A stretch of 64,000 nucleotides of DNA from Chryseobacterium luteum (GCF_000737785.1 NZ_JPRO01000002.1:307207-371206); one strand, 5' to 3'; positions 51,130-60,080 are shown, counted from the stretch's first letter. Translations and numbers: made by a program. Notes: a model not told the origin generated them from the letters alone.

Positions 51130-51597
51130 TTATTTGTTTTTTATAACTGCCGTAGCTTCTACTTCTATAAGTATATCATCTCTGAAAAGACGGCTCACTT
51201 CCACAAGGCTGCTTACGGGAGGATTTTGAAGGTTGATATATAAGTCACGGATTTTTCTAAAGTCTGGTGTTTTGGAAATATCAGTGATGAAGATTCCCAG
51301 TTTTATAATATCCTTTCCTGTAGCTCCATATTCTTTCAGGATATTTTCAATGTTTTTAAAAACCTGTTCGGTCTGCTTCTCCACGTTGTTTCCCACGAGG
51401 CTGCCGGCAGCATCCAACGGGACCTGTCCGGAAAGAAAAATCATTTTGGAATTTCCACAGTCAATGCTTGTTGATTGTGAAAGTCCTTTAATGGAGAAAA
51501 CTTCAGATGAGTTTTTAAATTCTACATTGTTCATCTTTTTCTGACCGAATGAAAATAGAAAAATTTCTGTGAAAACCAGAATAAGAACCTTTTTCAT
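51130..51597 (-). CDS. RidA (YjgF) family protein with signal peptide
   Basis: A 155-aa protein. A signal-peptide-like N-terminus (MKKVLILVFTEIFLFSFGQ) comes before a complete RidA domain (about 25-153): IFLSGQVPLDAAGSLV, VFKNIENILKEYG and a C-terminal SSLVEVSRLFRDDILIEVEA with the substrate-binding Arg. Cytosolic RidA deaminates reactive enamines and imines formed by PLP enzymes. The signal sequence implies an envelope role instead. It lies 9 bp upstream of ftsY and has its own -7 box. Confidence 0.85.
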   Translation of the reverse strand: MKKVLILVFTEIFLFSFGQKKMNNVEFKNSSEVFSIKGLSQSTSIDCGNSKMIFLSGQVPLDAAGSLVGNNVEKQTEQVFKNIENILKEYGATGKDIIKLGIFITDISKTPDFRKIRDLYINLQNPPVSSLVEVSRLFRDDILIEVEATAVIKNK

Positions 51598-51633
51598 ACA
51601 GATGAATATTTAATTGATTAATAATCTGGTGAA

Positions 51634-51641
51634 CAAAGATA
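51634..51641 (-). promoter_or_regulatory. -7 promoter element of the ridA-ftsY pair
   Basis: TATCTTTG on the minus strand lies 36 nt before the RidA start at 51597. Confidence 0.5.
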
Positions 51642-51643
51642 AC

Positions 51644-51676
51644 AAAAAAACTACCCAAAATCTGAGTAGTTTTTTA
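51644..51676 (-). terminator. Terminator of the ribosomal-protein cluster
   Basis: AAAAAACTAC and GTAGTTTTTT pair across an 11-nt loop, 20 bp after the DUF4295 gene, with a T run on the minus strand. It separates that cluster from ridA-ftsY. Confidence 0.8.
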
Positions 51677-51696
51677 TATTGTAAATAAAGTGGAGA

Positions 51697-51849
51697 TTAT
51701 TTCTTCAAATAACCGTCTACTTCGTCTGCATTCATTACTTTTTCTTCGAAAACGTAAGCACCTGATTTAGATGACTTAATCATTTTCACAACTTTAGTCA
51801 TTTTTTTTGACTGTCCGCTTTGTAGGGTTGCTACTACTTTCTTTGCCAT
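51697..51849 (-). CDS. DUF4295 family small basic protein
   Basis: A 50-aa basic protein: MAKKVVATLQSGQSKKMTKV, then AYVFEEKVMNADEVDGYLKK at the end. DUF4295 proteins occur across Bacteroidota next to the L28 and L33 genes, exactly as here (20 bp after rpmG). They are taken to be ribosome-associated, probably a lineage-specific ribosomal protein. It is small but conserved in place and composition. Confidence 0.85.
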   Translation of the reverse strand: MAKKVVATLQSGQSKKMTKVVKMIKSSKSGAYVFEEKVMNADEVDGYLKK

Positions 51850-51869
51850 GGTAAATTATATTTTATAAA

Positions 51870-52052
51870 TTACTTGATTTCTTTGTGAAGGGTAGATCTT
51901 TTAAGAACAGGATTATACTTCTTAAGCTCTAATCTCTCTGTAGTGTTCTTTTTATTTTTAGTAGAAATGTATCTGGACATTCCCGGCATACCACTTTCTT
52001 TGTGCTCTGTACATTCAAGAATTACTTGAACTCTGTTTCCTTTTTTTGCCAT
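51870..52052 (-). CDS. rpmG: 50S ribosomal protein L33
   Basis: A 60-aa protein, [20 protein letters not shown], ending [17 protein letters not shown], the standard L33 C-terminus. It has only one Cys, so it is the zinc-free form. It lies 6 bp after rpmB and 20 bp before the DUF4295 gene in one operon. Confidence 0.97.
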   Translation of the reverse strand: MAKKGNRVQVILECTEHKESGMPGMSRYISTKNKKNTTERLELKKYNPVLKRSTLHKEIK

Positions 52053-52058
52053 GATTTA

Positions 52059-52301
52059 TTAATTCTTTTTAATCAATCCGTTTCTAGTAGCTCTTTCAAT
52101 AGCTTCCTCGATTCCAATCTTGTTAATCACTCTCAATCCATGAGCTGATACTTTCAGTGTTACGTGCTTATCTTGCTCCGGAAGGTAAAACTTCTTCTCC
52201 AATAAGTTAATTTCAAAACGACGCTTCGTTTTGTTATTAGCGTGAGAAACGTTGTTACCAACCATTGCACGCTTTCCTGTTATTTGGCAAATTCTTGACA
52301 T
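52059..52301 (-). CDS. rpmB: 50S ribosomal protein L28
   Basis: An 80-aa protein, [20 protein letters not shown] at the start, then [20 protein letters not shown] and a C-terminal [14 protein letters not shown] helix ([20 protein letters not shown]). It is the first gene of the L28-L33-DUF4295 operon. It has the bacterial L28 [12 protein letters not shown] core and one Cys. Confidence 0.97.
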   Translation of the reverse strand: MSRICQITGKRAMVGNNVSHANNKTKRRFEINLLEKKFYLPEQDKHVTLKVSAHGLRVINKIGIEEAIERATRNGLIKKN

Positions 52302-52506
52302 ATCTCGATGTTCTTATTTGTATAATATTTGAGGTTGCAAAATAACGAAGAATTTTTTAGATAGACAAATCTTTTGGAAAATATTTACAAATAACTGACT
52401 GATTAATAATCATGAATTTTAAAATAAAAGAATCTCCGGGACAGCCTGAGCCAAGTGACTGATATATTTCATGTAAACTTTCCGGTAAAAGCCAATCTGA
52501 ATGCTT

Positions 52507-52514
52507 TATCTTTG
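52507..52514 (+). promoter_or_regulatory. -7 promoter element of the FG-GAP cargo gene
   Basis: TATCTTTG lies 27 nt before the ATG at 52542 and inside the longer reading frame that starts at 52455, which argues against the upstream start. Confidence 0.5.
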
Positions 52515-52541
52515 TTTTTAATTAATCTAAATAAAAATAAC

Positions 52542-54254
52542 ATGAAGAGGATATGTATTCTTTTATCTATGCTTCCCGTTGGGTTGATGGCGCAAAACTA
52601 TGCTGAAATCCAGACCGGTATGAAAAATTTTTACTACGGATCGGCTGATACAGCTGATATGGATGGTGACGGAAAGATGGATGTGGTGATCAACGGAGCC
52701 ATTGACAGTGACAATGATGGGAATGTTGATACCTCTTTTAACGAAATATACAAAAATAATGGAAATTCACTGGTGCCTTACGCCAGCCTGGGAGCGAATG
52801 CAACCCATCTGGGTGATATAAAATTCATGGACTTCGATAATGACGGCCTTCCGGATATTATTTCTACAGGATTAAGTTATAACGATGTTGTTAATTATAA
52901 ACATTACAGGTTCCGAAACTCAGGGACAGGTTTTGTGAAGGAAGCTGACCTTGACGGGAAAATCTATGGATCTTTGGAAGCTTTTGATTTCAATAATGAC
53001 GGTAAGGTGGATTATGCTGTTAATGGAACACAATATATAGAAGGAGTCGGCTTTATGAATAATCTGGATTTTTATAAGAATACCGGAACTGATTTTGATA
53101 TCTTTAAAGGCTGGCAGCCGGGAACACAGAACGGAAGCTTTAAGTTTGTAGATCTCAATAATGATAATTTCCTCGATCTTGTTATTTTAGGAATGGCACA
53201 AGATGATAGCCCGGTCTGTAAGGTTTATCTGAACCAGGAGGGAACATTGGTACTTTCGCAGGATCTTACTGCTCTGACGGGTGGGAAAATGGATTTTGCT
53301 GATTTCAATGCAGATGGTTACCAGGATGTTGTCATTACAGGTCAGGATAGTAGCTATTCCGGATTTCTTGCCATACTGATGAATGACGGGGCGGGACATC
53401 TGGATACACAGCAGATCAATATTCCTGAAATCGCAGATTCATCTGTAGCTGCAGGTGATCTGAATAATGACGGATATTATGATTTTATTGTTTCCGGAAA
53501 CGATGAAAACAGCGATGCGATTGTAAAAACTTTTCTATATAATCCTTCTGATCAGAATTTTACTGAACATATACCTACAGGACTGCATACTTTGGGAGGG
53601 CCGGGTTTTGTGAATTTACTTGATTTTGACAATGACCACCGTCTGGATATTTTGCTGGCCGGATTTGATTGGGCAGATCCGGGCATGCCTTCACTTACCA
53701 AAATTTTCAAAAATACTTCTACTGAAGTTAACCTGAAACCAGTACCTCCTGCAGTCCTTAATTTAACGAAAACAGGAAACCGTTTTAATTTTTCATGGAG
53801 CGGCGCTTCTGATGATAAAACCCCAACGGATGCTCTTCGTTATGAGATTAAAGTAGGTTCTGCACCAGGATCAGCCAATATCGCGAAATATGTGGTAACA
53901 ACACCATCCTGGTTCCTGGATCTCGATCCTTCTGTTCAAAATGTATTTTGGAGTGTAAGATCCATAGATGCTTCAAAAGTCTTTTCGGATCCTTCTGTAC
54001 AGGGAACATTGGGTACACGTGATGTTGCTGTAAACAGTCAGGTTTCAATTTATCCGAACCCGGCATCAGACAAAGTATTTATCCGAGGAGAAAAAGTTTC
54101 GGAGGTTGAAATCTATTCTATGGATGGCAGAAAACAGAATGTTGTTTTCAATAATGACCAGTCGGTCAATGTTTCACATCTTACAAAAGGAGTGTATATA
54201 TTAAAACTGAAAATTAAAAACGAAATAACCACTCAAAAACTTATGATTAAATAA
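52542..54254 (+). CDS. FG-GAP/VCBS repeat protein with type IX sorting domain
   Basis: About 570 aa. A signal peptide (MKRICILLSMLPVGLMAQ) precedes seven propeller-like repeats with calcium loops (DMDGDGKMDVV, DFDNDGLPDI, DFNNDGKVDY, DLNNDNFLDL, DFNADGYQDV, DLNNDGYYDF, DFDNDHRLDI). A fibronectin-like stretch (about 415-490) and a C-terminal type A sorting domain (VSIYPNPASDKVFI to TTQKLMIK) follow. It should be exported by the type IX system and attached to the surface. The function is probably adhesion or ligand binding. The upstream start at 52455 overlaps the promoter. Confidence 0.88.
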   Translation: MKRICILLSMLPVGLMAQNYAEIQTGMKNFYYGSADTADMDGDGKMDVVINGAIDSDNDGNVDTSFNEIYKNNGNSLVPYASLGANATHLGDIKFMDFDNDGLPDIISTGLSYNDVVNYKHYRFRNSGTGFVKEADLDGKIYGSLEAFDFNNDGKVDYAVNGTQYIEGVGFMNNLDFYKNTGTDFDIFKGWQPGTQNGSFKFVDLNNDNFLDLVILGMAQDDSPVCKVYLNQEGTLVLSQDLTALTGGKMDFADFNADGYQDVVITGQDSSYSGFLAILMNDGAGHLDTQQINIPEIADSSVAAGDLNNDGYYDFIVSGNDENSDAIVKTFLYNPSDQNFTEHIPTGLHTLGGPGFVNLLDFDNDHRLDILLAGFDWADPGMPSLTKIFKNTSTEVNLKPVPPAVLNLTKTGNRFNFSWSGASDDKTPTDALRYEIKVGSAPGSANIAKYVVTTPSWFLDLDPSVQNVFWSVRSIDASKVFSDPSVQGTLGTRDVAVNSQVSIYPNPASDKVFIRGEKVSEVEIYSMDGRKQNVVFNNDQSVNVSHLTKGVYILKLKIKNEITTQKLMIK

Positions 54255-54275
54255 AACTGAAGAGTTCTATTAGTA

Positions 54276-54311
54276 AGAAAAGCCAGCCGTCCAGCTGGCT
54301 TTTCTGTTTTT
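54276..54311. terminator. Bidirectional terminator between the FG-GAP gene and lnt
   Basis: The stem AGAAAAGCCAGC / GCTGGCTTTTCT is followed by a T-rich tract and serves the convergent pair. Confidence 0.85.
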
Positions 54312-54380
54312 ATTGTAAAAATCTATCGCTGGAGATTTTAAAAATTGAAACAGCCTCTGATATTTGTATTAAGATAAAAA

Positions 54381-56015
54381 TTATGCTTTCTTAGTCCTGT
54401 TCCTGAATTTTTCAATCAAAAAATAAAACAGTAAAAAGCCCAGCGCAAAAATGGAGAATCTTGATAAAAGATCTCCGGCTCTTGTATAGAAAGTCATCGT
54501 TTCATAAAGATTCACTTTGGCGAATAATGTTGTTTTATCACCGTAAAAAGTATCTTCTACCACTTCGCCTTTTGCATTGATGTGTGCCGATATGCCGCTG
54601 TTGGCAGCACGGGCAATTTCCCTTCTGTTTTCTATTGCTCTTAATTTTGCATATGATAAAAGCTGCTTGTGTCCTTCTGTAACACCCCACCACGAGTCAT
54701 TAGTCATAATGCTTAAGAAGTTGGCTCCCTTTTTAACGTAATCGGTTGTAAATTCACCGTAGATGCTTTCGTAGCAGATGATAGGTGCCATTCTGCCTTT
54801 GTTGTAAGGATTGGCAAAAGATTTTCTTTCCTTATCTATTCCTAAAGAAGCAACAGTGCCGCCCAGATTGAGCATTGCATCGCCTAAAAGAGGCTTTAAA
54901 ATACTCATGTAAGGGAAAATCTCAACTCCCGGAACAAGTTTTCCTTTGTGATACACCTGAACTTTCTCCTGCGGTGCGATCTGGACAGCTGTATTATAGC
55001 TTTCCACCCAGAGCTCAGGATTAATCTGGTAAGCCTCTTTTGGTATGTTTTCCTGGTTTTTATAAAAGCGGTGGGAAGAAATCCCTGTTGCAAAAACGGC
55101 TCCCGGATGTCTGGATAAAAATCCTTTGATATTGTTTAAAAGCATACTCTTTTCAAAAGCAGTTTCAGAGATCGATCCTCTTCCGGGAAGGGCTGTTTCC
55201 GGGGCAATATAATAATCAATCTTTCCTTTTGAATTGTTTTCTGCCAAGGTTAAAAGGTCGTTTTCAATTGTAAGGCTGTCCTTAGAATATTTTTCAGCAT
55301 AAGGATCAAGGTCCGGCTGCAGCATCAGAACATTCACCTGTCCGGAAGGTTTTTCGTTAAAATTATTGTATTTTATTAATGAAATAATCATCGGAAGGAT
55401 GATTAATCCCGCAACGATCGATGCATTCCTGATCAGGTCTTTTCTTTTTCTTCCGGCTTCCCAGGTTCTTAAAGTATAGAATAGTAAAACATTGATCAAT
55501 AAGATCCAGAAGCTCCCGCCGGTTGCTCCCAGTGTATCATACCATTGTATCAGTTTAGGATAATCTGAAAATACATTTCCTAAATTCAGCCAGGGCCAGG
55601 TCAGTTCCCAGTTCAGGTGAAATTTTTCAAAGCTCATCCATATCGCAATCAGAAATCCTAATCCCCAATAGGTTCCCTGCGCGTTTTTGTACCAGTGGTA
55701 GCACTGGAAAACCAGGGAATAAAGGAAAGAATTGACAAGAACGGGAAATACAACCGCCATCATGGAATGGCTTCCGTCCGGATTTTTGGCGCCGTATAAC
55801 CATCCCGTAGTAACAATGTTCCAGATCACAAAACAAAGATAGGAGAGTCCGAAGACTACCCAGCTTTTTCTTTTGTAGGATGAAAATTTTGAGATTCCGT
55901 GTTCCATCATTAAAAGAGGAACAAGGGCAAAAAATATAAAGAACGGAACTCCGTAAGTAGGCCACGAAACAGATAGCAGCATGGCTGAAATGAGCGTAAG
56001 TAAAATGTATTTCAT
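54381..56015 (-). CDS. lnt: Apolipoprotein N-acyltransferase
   Basis: A 544-aa inner-membrane enzyme that adds the third acyl chain to lipoproteins. The first ~200 residues hold 6-7 membrane helices (with GLGFLIAIWMSFEKFHLNWE). A nitrilase domain has the triad Glu in APETALPGRG (about 270-279), Lys in YHKGKLVPGVE (about 358-368) and Cys in PIICYESIYGE (about 413-423). A C-terminal helix anchors the end. The many lipoproteins in this window need it. It has a divergent promoter shared with the VanZ-like gene. Confidence 0.95.
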   Translation of the reverse strand: MKYILLTLISAMLLSVSWPTYGVPFFIFFALVPLLMMEHGISKFSSYKRKSWVVFGLSYLCFVIWNIVTTGWLYGAKNPDGSHSMMAVVFPVLVNSFLYSLVFQCYHWYKNAQGTYWGLGFLIAIWMSFEKFHLNWELTWPWLNLGNVFSDYPKLIQWYDTLGATGGSFWILLINVLLFYTLRTWEAGRKRKDLIRNASIVAGLIILPMIISLIKYNNFNEKPSGQVNVLMLQPDLDPYAEKYSKDSLTIENDLLTLAENNSKGKIDYYIAPETALPGRGSISETAFEKSMLLNNIKGFLSRHPGAVFATGISSHRFYKNQENIPKEAYQINPELWVESYNTAVQIAPQEKVQVYHKGKLVPGVEIFPYMSILKPLLGDAMLNLGGTVASLGIDKERKSFANPYNKGRMAPIICYESIYGEFTTDYVKKGANFLSIMTNDSWWGVTEGHKQLLSYAKLRAIENRREIARAANSGISAHINAKGEVVEDTFYGDKTTLFAKVNLYETMTFYTRAGDLLSRFSIFALGFLLFYFLIEKFRNRTKKA

Positions 56016-56032
56016 TAAATTAATTTAACACA

Positions 56033-56040
56033 CAAATTTA
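56033..56040 (-). promoter_or_regulatory. -7 promoter element of lnt
   Basis: TAAATTTG on the minus strand lies 17 nt before the lnt start. It is back to back with the box at 56057-56064. Confidence 0.5.
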
Positions 56041-56056
56041 ATGTTTTTGAAATGAA

Positions 56057-56064
56057 TAAATTTG
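56057..56064 (+). promoter_or_regulatory. -7 promoter element of the VanZ-like gene
   Basis: TAAATTTG ends 6 nt before the ATG at 56071. It contains an upstream in-frame TTG, which is therefore not the start. Confidence 0.45.
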
Positions 56065-56070
56065 TACCTG

Positions 56071-56493
56071 ATGTTAAAGAAATTTTATAAAATTGTTATT
56101 GTTCCGTATACGCTGTTTTTGCTTTACCTTATGTTTCTGGGGATGGGCAGGTTTCAGTATGAAGACAACCTGATCAGGATAGAGCCGGTTTTGTCTACCG
56201 TACAGTTTATCCATAATACAATTGGATGGAAGGATATTGTCATTATTGTTTTGGGCAATATTATGATGTTCATTCCTTTCGGCTTTCTAGGATGGATATT
56301 TCCCAGGCTAAAGGATCTGAAAATGCTGTTCTATGCTTTTATTTCCGCCATTGTTATCGTTGAGGCACTCCAGTATTTTACCAGAATGGGAATATTTGAG
56401 GTAGATGATATTATTCTGAATACTTTCGGTGTATATCTCGGATGGCTGCTCCGCAGATTCATTGAAAAGAGATTTAGCCGTTTAATTCTTTAG
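56071..56493 (+). CDS. VanZ family membrane protein
   Basis: About 140 aa with four hydrophobic segments. The VanZ pattern is visible: an N-terminal helix (VIVPYTLFLLYLMFLG), then NIMMFIPFGFLGWIFP (about 68-83), and IVEALQYFTRMGIFEVDDIILNT-like sequence with the conserved Glu, Gln and DVDDIxxN signature. VanZ was named for weak teicoplanin resistance, and most homologues are of unknown role. The last 20 bp overlap the end of convergent proC. Confidence 0.85.
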   Translation: MLKKFYKIVIVPYTLFLLYLMFLGMGRFQYEDNLIRIEPVLSTVQFIHNTIGWKDIVIIVLGNIMMFIPFGFLGWIFPRLKDLKMLFYAFISAIVIVEALQYFTRMGIFEVDDIILNTFGVYLGWLLRRFIEKRFSRLIL

Positions 56494-57277
56494 CCCGTTT
56501 TTCAGCATTTAAAATTCCGTTTTTTAAAATTTCTTTAAAATTATGGTCTTCAAATGTTTTTAATGCAGCTTCAGTGGTTCCGCCTTTGGAAGCCACATCT
56601 TGGATAAGTTCTTCCAGGTTCTTTTCGGAGTTGTTGATCAGGTGATAAGCGCCCAGCATGGTCTGCTGTACAAACAATTTAGACAGGTTTTCATCAATAC
56701 CCATTTGTACGCCTGCTTTTATCATGGCATCTACAATATAATAGAAGTAGGCCGGTCCGCTTCCTGAAAGTGCGGTAACACCGTCCATGAGATCTTCGTT
56801 TTCCAGATAAACGGATCTTCCGGTACTGTTCAACAGTCTTTCAATATTGATCAGCTGGCTGAAAGAAATGCCTTCTGCGGCGGTGTATCCTGTAATTCCC
56901 ATTCCCAAAAGGGTAGGAGAGTTCGGCATGGCTCTTACCACAAGAGGATGGTTTAAAAGTTTTTGAATCTTTCCAATTTTAATTCCGGCCATGATGGATA
57001 AGACCATCTGGTTTTCTTTCAGCGTAAATTTAAAATTCTGGGCAACATGCAGGAAATCCTGAGGTTTTACGGCGATAATGATGAGATCGGCATCCAGTTC
57101 CTGGGTTTCTTCAAAAGTGGAAATCTGTGATTTTGGAAATTCTTCAGCGATTTTAGAAATTTTGGACTCACTTCTTGTGATCAGATGGAGATCTTGCGGC
57201 TTGATCAGTTCATATTTTAAGAATGATTTGGAAAAGGAAAGTCCCATATTGCCGGCTCCGAGAATGGCTATTTTCAT
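56474..57277 (-). CDS. proC: Pyrroline-5-carboxylate reductase
   Basis: A 267-aa NAD(P)H enzyme for the last step of proline synthesis. The Rossmann start is KIAILGAGNMGLSFSKSFLK, followed by LIIIAVKPQDF, the VVRAMPNSPTLLGMGITGY signature (about 113-131), then ALSGSGPAYFYYIVDAMIKA (about 168-187) and VASKGGTTEAAL near the C-terminus. The 3' end overlaps the convergent VanZ-like gene by 20 bp. murB lies upstream behind a terminator. Confidence 0.96.
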   Translation of the reverse strand: MKIAILGAGNMGLSFSKSFLKYELIKPQDLHLITRSESKISKIAEEFPKSQISTFEETQELDADLIIIAVKPQDFLHVAQNFKFTLKENQMVLSIMAGIKIGKIQKLLNHPLVVRAMPNSPTLLGMGITGYTAAEGISFSQLINIERLLNSTGRSVYLENEDLMDGVTALSGSGPAYFYYIVDAMIKAGVQMGIDENLSKLFVQQTMLGAYHLINNSEKNLEELIQDVASKGGTTEAALKTFEDHNFKEILKNGILNAEKRAKELNG

Positions 57278-57316
57278 ATGTGTGTTTTTGTTTAGCTAAA
57301 ATAATATTTTTATTGG

Positions 57317-57352
57317 TAAAAAAGGCTGTGTTCAATAAGTTTGAAAACAGCC
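57317..57352 (-). terminator. Terminator of the aminotransferase-lipoprotein-murB run
   Basis: On the minus strand GGCTGT..ACAGCC with an AT-rich loop is followed by six T residues, just after murB. Confidence 0.65.
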
Positions 57353-57357
57353 CTGTA

Positions 57358-58371
57358 TTATAAAATATTCACCTCCCGTTCCAGCTCTATCCCAAACTTT
57401 TCTTTAACAGAGTTGATGATTTCAGTAGAAAAATCAAAAATTTCTTTTCCGGTGGCATTTCCGGTGGCATTGATGATAACTAATGCCTGAAGCTTGTGTG
57501 AAGCTGCATTTCCAATCTGTTTCCCTTTCCATCCGCATTGTTCGATCAGCCAGCCGGCAGGTACTTTTACCACATCTCCGTTTGGATAGCCGGGAATATT
57601 TTCAAATTGATGTTTCAGCTCTTCAAACTGAACTAAAGGAATAGTTGGGTTTTTAAAAAAGCTTCCGGCATTGCCCGTTACTTTAGGATCCGGCAGTTTG
57701 CTCTGTCTGATGTTGATCACCGCTTTGGAAACATCCTGAATCGTAGGATGAGTGATTCCTGAATTGTCCAGTTCTGTTTTTATCGCACCATATTCTGTTT
57801 TGATGTGATGGTCTTTCCTGGTCAATTTAAAACTGACTTCCAGAATCACATATCTTCCTTTTCCTTCCTGCTTGAAAATAGAATCCCTGTATCCGAAATG
57901 ACACTGTTCAAGATTGAATGTTTTAAGCTCAAGATTTTCAAGGTCTAAAACGGTACAGCTGACGAAAATATCTTTTATTTCAGTTCCGTAAGCCCCGATA
58001 TTCTGCATTGGTGAAGTGCCTACATTTCCAGGAATCAATGACAGGTTTTCAAGTCCGCCGTAGTTTTTTTCAAGGCAGTACATCACGAATTCATGCCAGT
58101 TTTCTCCTGCTTTTGCCGTTACAAGCACTTCGTTTTCATTGAGATCTTCTTCAGAAATTCCTTTAAAACTTAGTTTAATGGCAAGGCCGTCAAAATCCTT
58201 AGTCAGCAGAATATTGCTGCCACCACCTAAAAATAAAATCTGAAGATGATGATCTTTGGAATAACTGATCGCGTCCCTAAGCTGTTCAAGGGTTTGTACT
58301 TCAATAAAGTATTTTGCTTTGGCATCAACGCCAAATGTATTGTAAGGTTTTAAGGAAAAATTTTCTTGCAT
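57358..58371 (-). CDS. murB: UDP-N-acetylenolpyruvoylglucosamine reductase
   Basis: A 337-aa FAD enzyme that makes UDP-N-acetylmuramate for peptidoglycan. The FAD site includes LQILFLGGGSNILLT (about 43-57) and GLENLSLIPGNVGTSPMQNI. GAYGTEIKD follows. CHFGYRDSIFKQEGKGRYVI (about 158-177) is the type I Tyr loop. GNAGSFFKNP (about 228-237) holds the catalytic Ser, and a C-terminal Glu is in ELEREV. It begins 4 bp after the lipoprotein gene. Confidence 0.96.
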   Translation of the reverse strand: MQENFSLKPYNTFGVDAKAKYFIEVQTLEQLRDAISYSKDHHLQILFLGGGSNILLTKDFDGLAIKLSFKGISEEDLNENEVLVTAKAGENWHEFVMYCLEKNYGGLENLSLIPGNVGTSPMQNIGAYGTEIKDIFVSCTVLDLENLELKTFNLEQCHFGYRDSIFKQEGKGRYVILEVSFKLTRKDHHIKTEYGAIKTELDNSGITHPTIQDVSKAVINIRQSKLPDPKVTGNAGSFFKNPTIPLVQFEELKHQFENIPGYPNGDVVKVPAGWLIEQCGWKGKQIGNAASHKLQALVIINATGNATGKEIFDFSTEIINSVKEKFGIELEREVNIL

Positions 58372-58375
58372 GTTT

Positions 58376-58864
58376 TTATTGGTATTCTGTGGGAAGAATG
58401 AGGCTGAGCTGCTCTTTAAACTGTTTCAGCTGTCTGTAATGCAGCGTATCCGCATAAGAATTGACATAGATATGTGATTTTTTCGGAGTTCTGATCTGAA
58501 AAGTTTCGTCGATGCCATCTACGGATTGCTTGCTTGGAGAACTCTGTATAACATCAAGATCTTTGGTATTGATGGAAGAAATCAGTTGTTTCCAGATCTG
58601 TACACTGATGGCTGAGTGCCATTCCTTATGGGTTGCGCGGGCTGCCATGCCCTGTTCTGCTTGTATGGAATCTTTTGTAACTTTGATGATCTTGTAATAG
58701 CCCTGGTCACCACCAATATTGGATAAACTGATGAAGGTGATTTCATTCGGATTTTTATGACCGGCAGAAGTGGGGTTTTCCTTTTTGTCACAGGAAAAAA
58801 ATGCCGGCAGCAAAAATAGTGAAAACAAAAGTTTCAGGGGAGTATTTTTTATTGCCGGCATCAT
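58376..58864 (-). CDS. Hypothetical lipoprotein next to murB
   Basis: A 162-aa protein with a lipoprotein signal ending PAFFSC (Cys about 25), followed by DKKENPTS. The mature part has a repeated basic/aromatic character (GDQGYYKIIKVTKDSIQAE, ATHKEWHSAISVQIWKQL) and reads FQIRTPKKSHIYVNSYADTL near the end. I know no family. It sits between the aminotransferase (10 bp) and murB (4 bp), so it is expressed with them. Confidence 0.7.
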   Translation of the reverse strand: MMPAIKNTPLKLLFSLFLLPAFFSCDKKENPTSAGHKNPNEITFISLSNIGGDQGYYKIIKVTKDSIQAEQGMAARATHKEWHSAISVQIWKQLISSINTKDLDVIQSSPSKQSVDGIDETFQIRTPKKSHIYVNSYADTLHYRQLKQFKEQLSLILPTEYQ

Positions 58865-58874
58865 AGATTGTATT

Positions 58875-60080
58875 TTAGAGACTGAATTCTCCTCTGTATT
58901 TCTTTAAAGCTTCTTTAAGAATCTCAACACTTCTCTTAAGATCTTCCTCTTTCAGAACGTAAGCGATTCTTACCTGTTTTTTTCCCAATTCAGGATCACT
59001 GTAGAAACCTCCTGCAGGAGCCACCATGATCGTTTCCTTGTTAAGGGAATATTTTTCTAAAAGCCATTGTGCAAATTTCTCAGTATCATCCACTGGAAGC
59101 TCTGCTACACAGTAGAAAGCCCCTTTTGGCTTAGGACAGATTACTCCAGGAATTGCATTAAGAAGGTCTACCAGTATATTTCTTCTGTGCGTATACTCTT
59201 CTCTTACCGCTCTGATGTACGCACCGTCGTTCTGGTGTGCCGCTGTTGCTGCGATCTGGCCTAAAAGAACCGGGCTTAGTCTTGCCTGTGCAAAAAGCAT
59301 GGCAGCATCATAGATTTTTTTAGAACGGGTCAACAGGCATCCGATTCTTACTCCACACATAGAATAACGCTTGGATTCTGAATCAATGATGATACAGTTG
59401 TCGCTCAGTTCAGGGAAATCCAGCATAGAAATCTGCTGCTTTCCGTCATAAACATATTCTCTGTATACTTCGTCGGAAATAACAACGATATCATATTTCA
59501 AAGCAATTTCTGCCAGTTTCTGAAGTTCTTCACGGGTATAAAGATATCCCGTAGGGTTACCCGGGTTACAGATAATGATTGCTCTTGTTTTTTCTGTAAT
59601 TTTTTTCTCAAATTCTTCGATCGGAGGCAGGGCAAAACCTGTATCAATACTAGACGGAACCGCTACAACATTCACATTGAATGTGCTGGTAAAACCGTTG
59701 TAATTGGCATAGTAAGGCTCAGGAATGATCACCTCGTCACCATCATCACATAAAGTGGAAATCGCAAAGTTTAATGCTTCGGAACCTCCATTGGTCACAA
59801 TGAAATTATCCGGGGTAAGGTCTGAAAAACCAAGCGTATGATAATATTCCGTAAGGGCCTTTCTGTATTCTATATTACCTTCAGAAAGCGCATATTCCAA
59901 TACTTTAAGATCAATATTCTTTAAAGCATTTAAAGCTGTTTCCGGTGTTTCAATATCAGGCTGCCCGATATTAAGGTGATATACTTTTATTCCCTGTTGT
60001 TTAGCTTTTAAAGCGTAAGGAACCAGTTTTCTTACCGGTGATGGTGGCATATGCTGCGCTCTGTTTGAAATATTTGGCAT
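58875..60080 (-). CDS. PLP-dependent aminotransferase (class I, AspC-like)
   Basis: A 401-aa fold-type I enzyme. Landmarks are VYHLNIGQPDIETPETAL (about 34-51), NGGSEALNFA (about 104-113), CNPGNPTGYLYTREEL (about 172-187), ISDEVYREYVYDG (about 204-216) and SESKRYSMCGVRIGCL (about 237-252), whose Lys forms the Schiff base. The C-terminal FYSDPELGKKQVRIAYVL holds the carboxylate-binding Arg. It probably transaminates aspartate, aromatic or branched amino acids. The exact substrate is open. It is first in a run with a lipoprotein gene and murB. Confidence 0.93.
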   Translation of the reverse strand: MPNISNRAQHMPPSPVRKLVPYALKAKQQGIKVYHLNIGQPDIETPETALNALKNIDLKVLEYALSEGNIEYRKALTEYYHTLGFSDLTPDNFIVTNGGSEALNFAISTLCDDGDEVIIPEPYYANYNGFTSTFNVNVVAVPSSIDTGFALPPIEEFEKKITEKTRAIIICNPGNPTGYLYTREELQKLAEIALKYDIVVISDEVYREYVYDGKQQISMLDFPELSDNCIIIDSESKRYSMCGVRIGCLLTRSKKIYDAAMLFAQARLSPVLLGQIAATAAHQNDGAYIRAVREEYTHRRNILVDLLNAIPGVICPKPKGAFYCVAELPVDDTEKFAQWLLEKYSLNKETIMVAPAGGFYSDPELGKKQVRIAYVLKEEDLKRSVEILKEALKKYRGEFSL

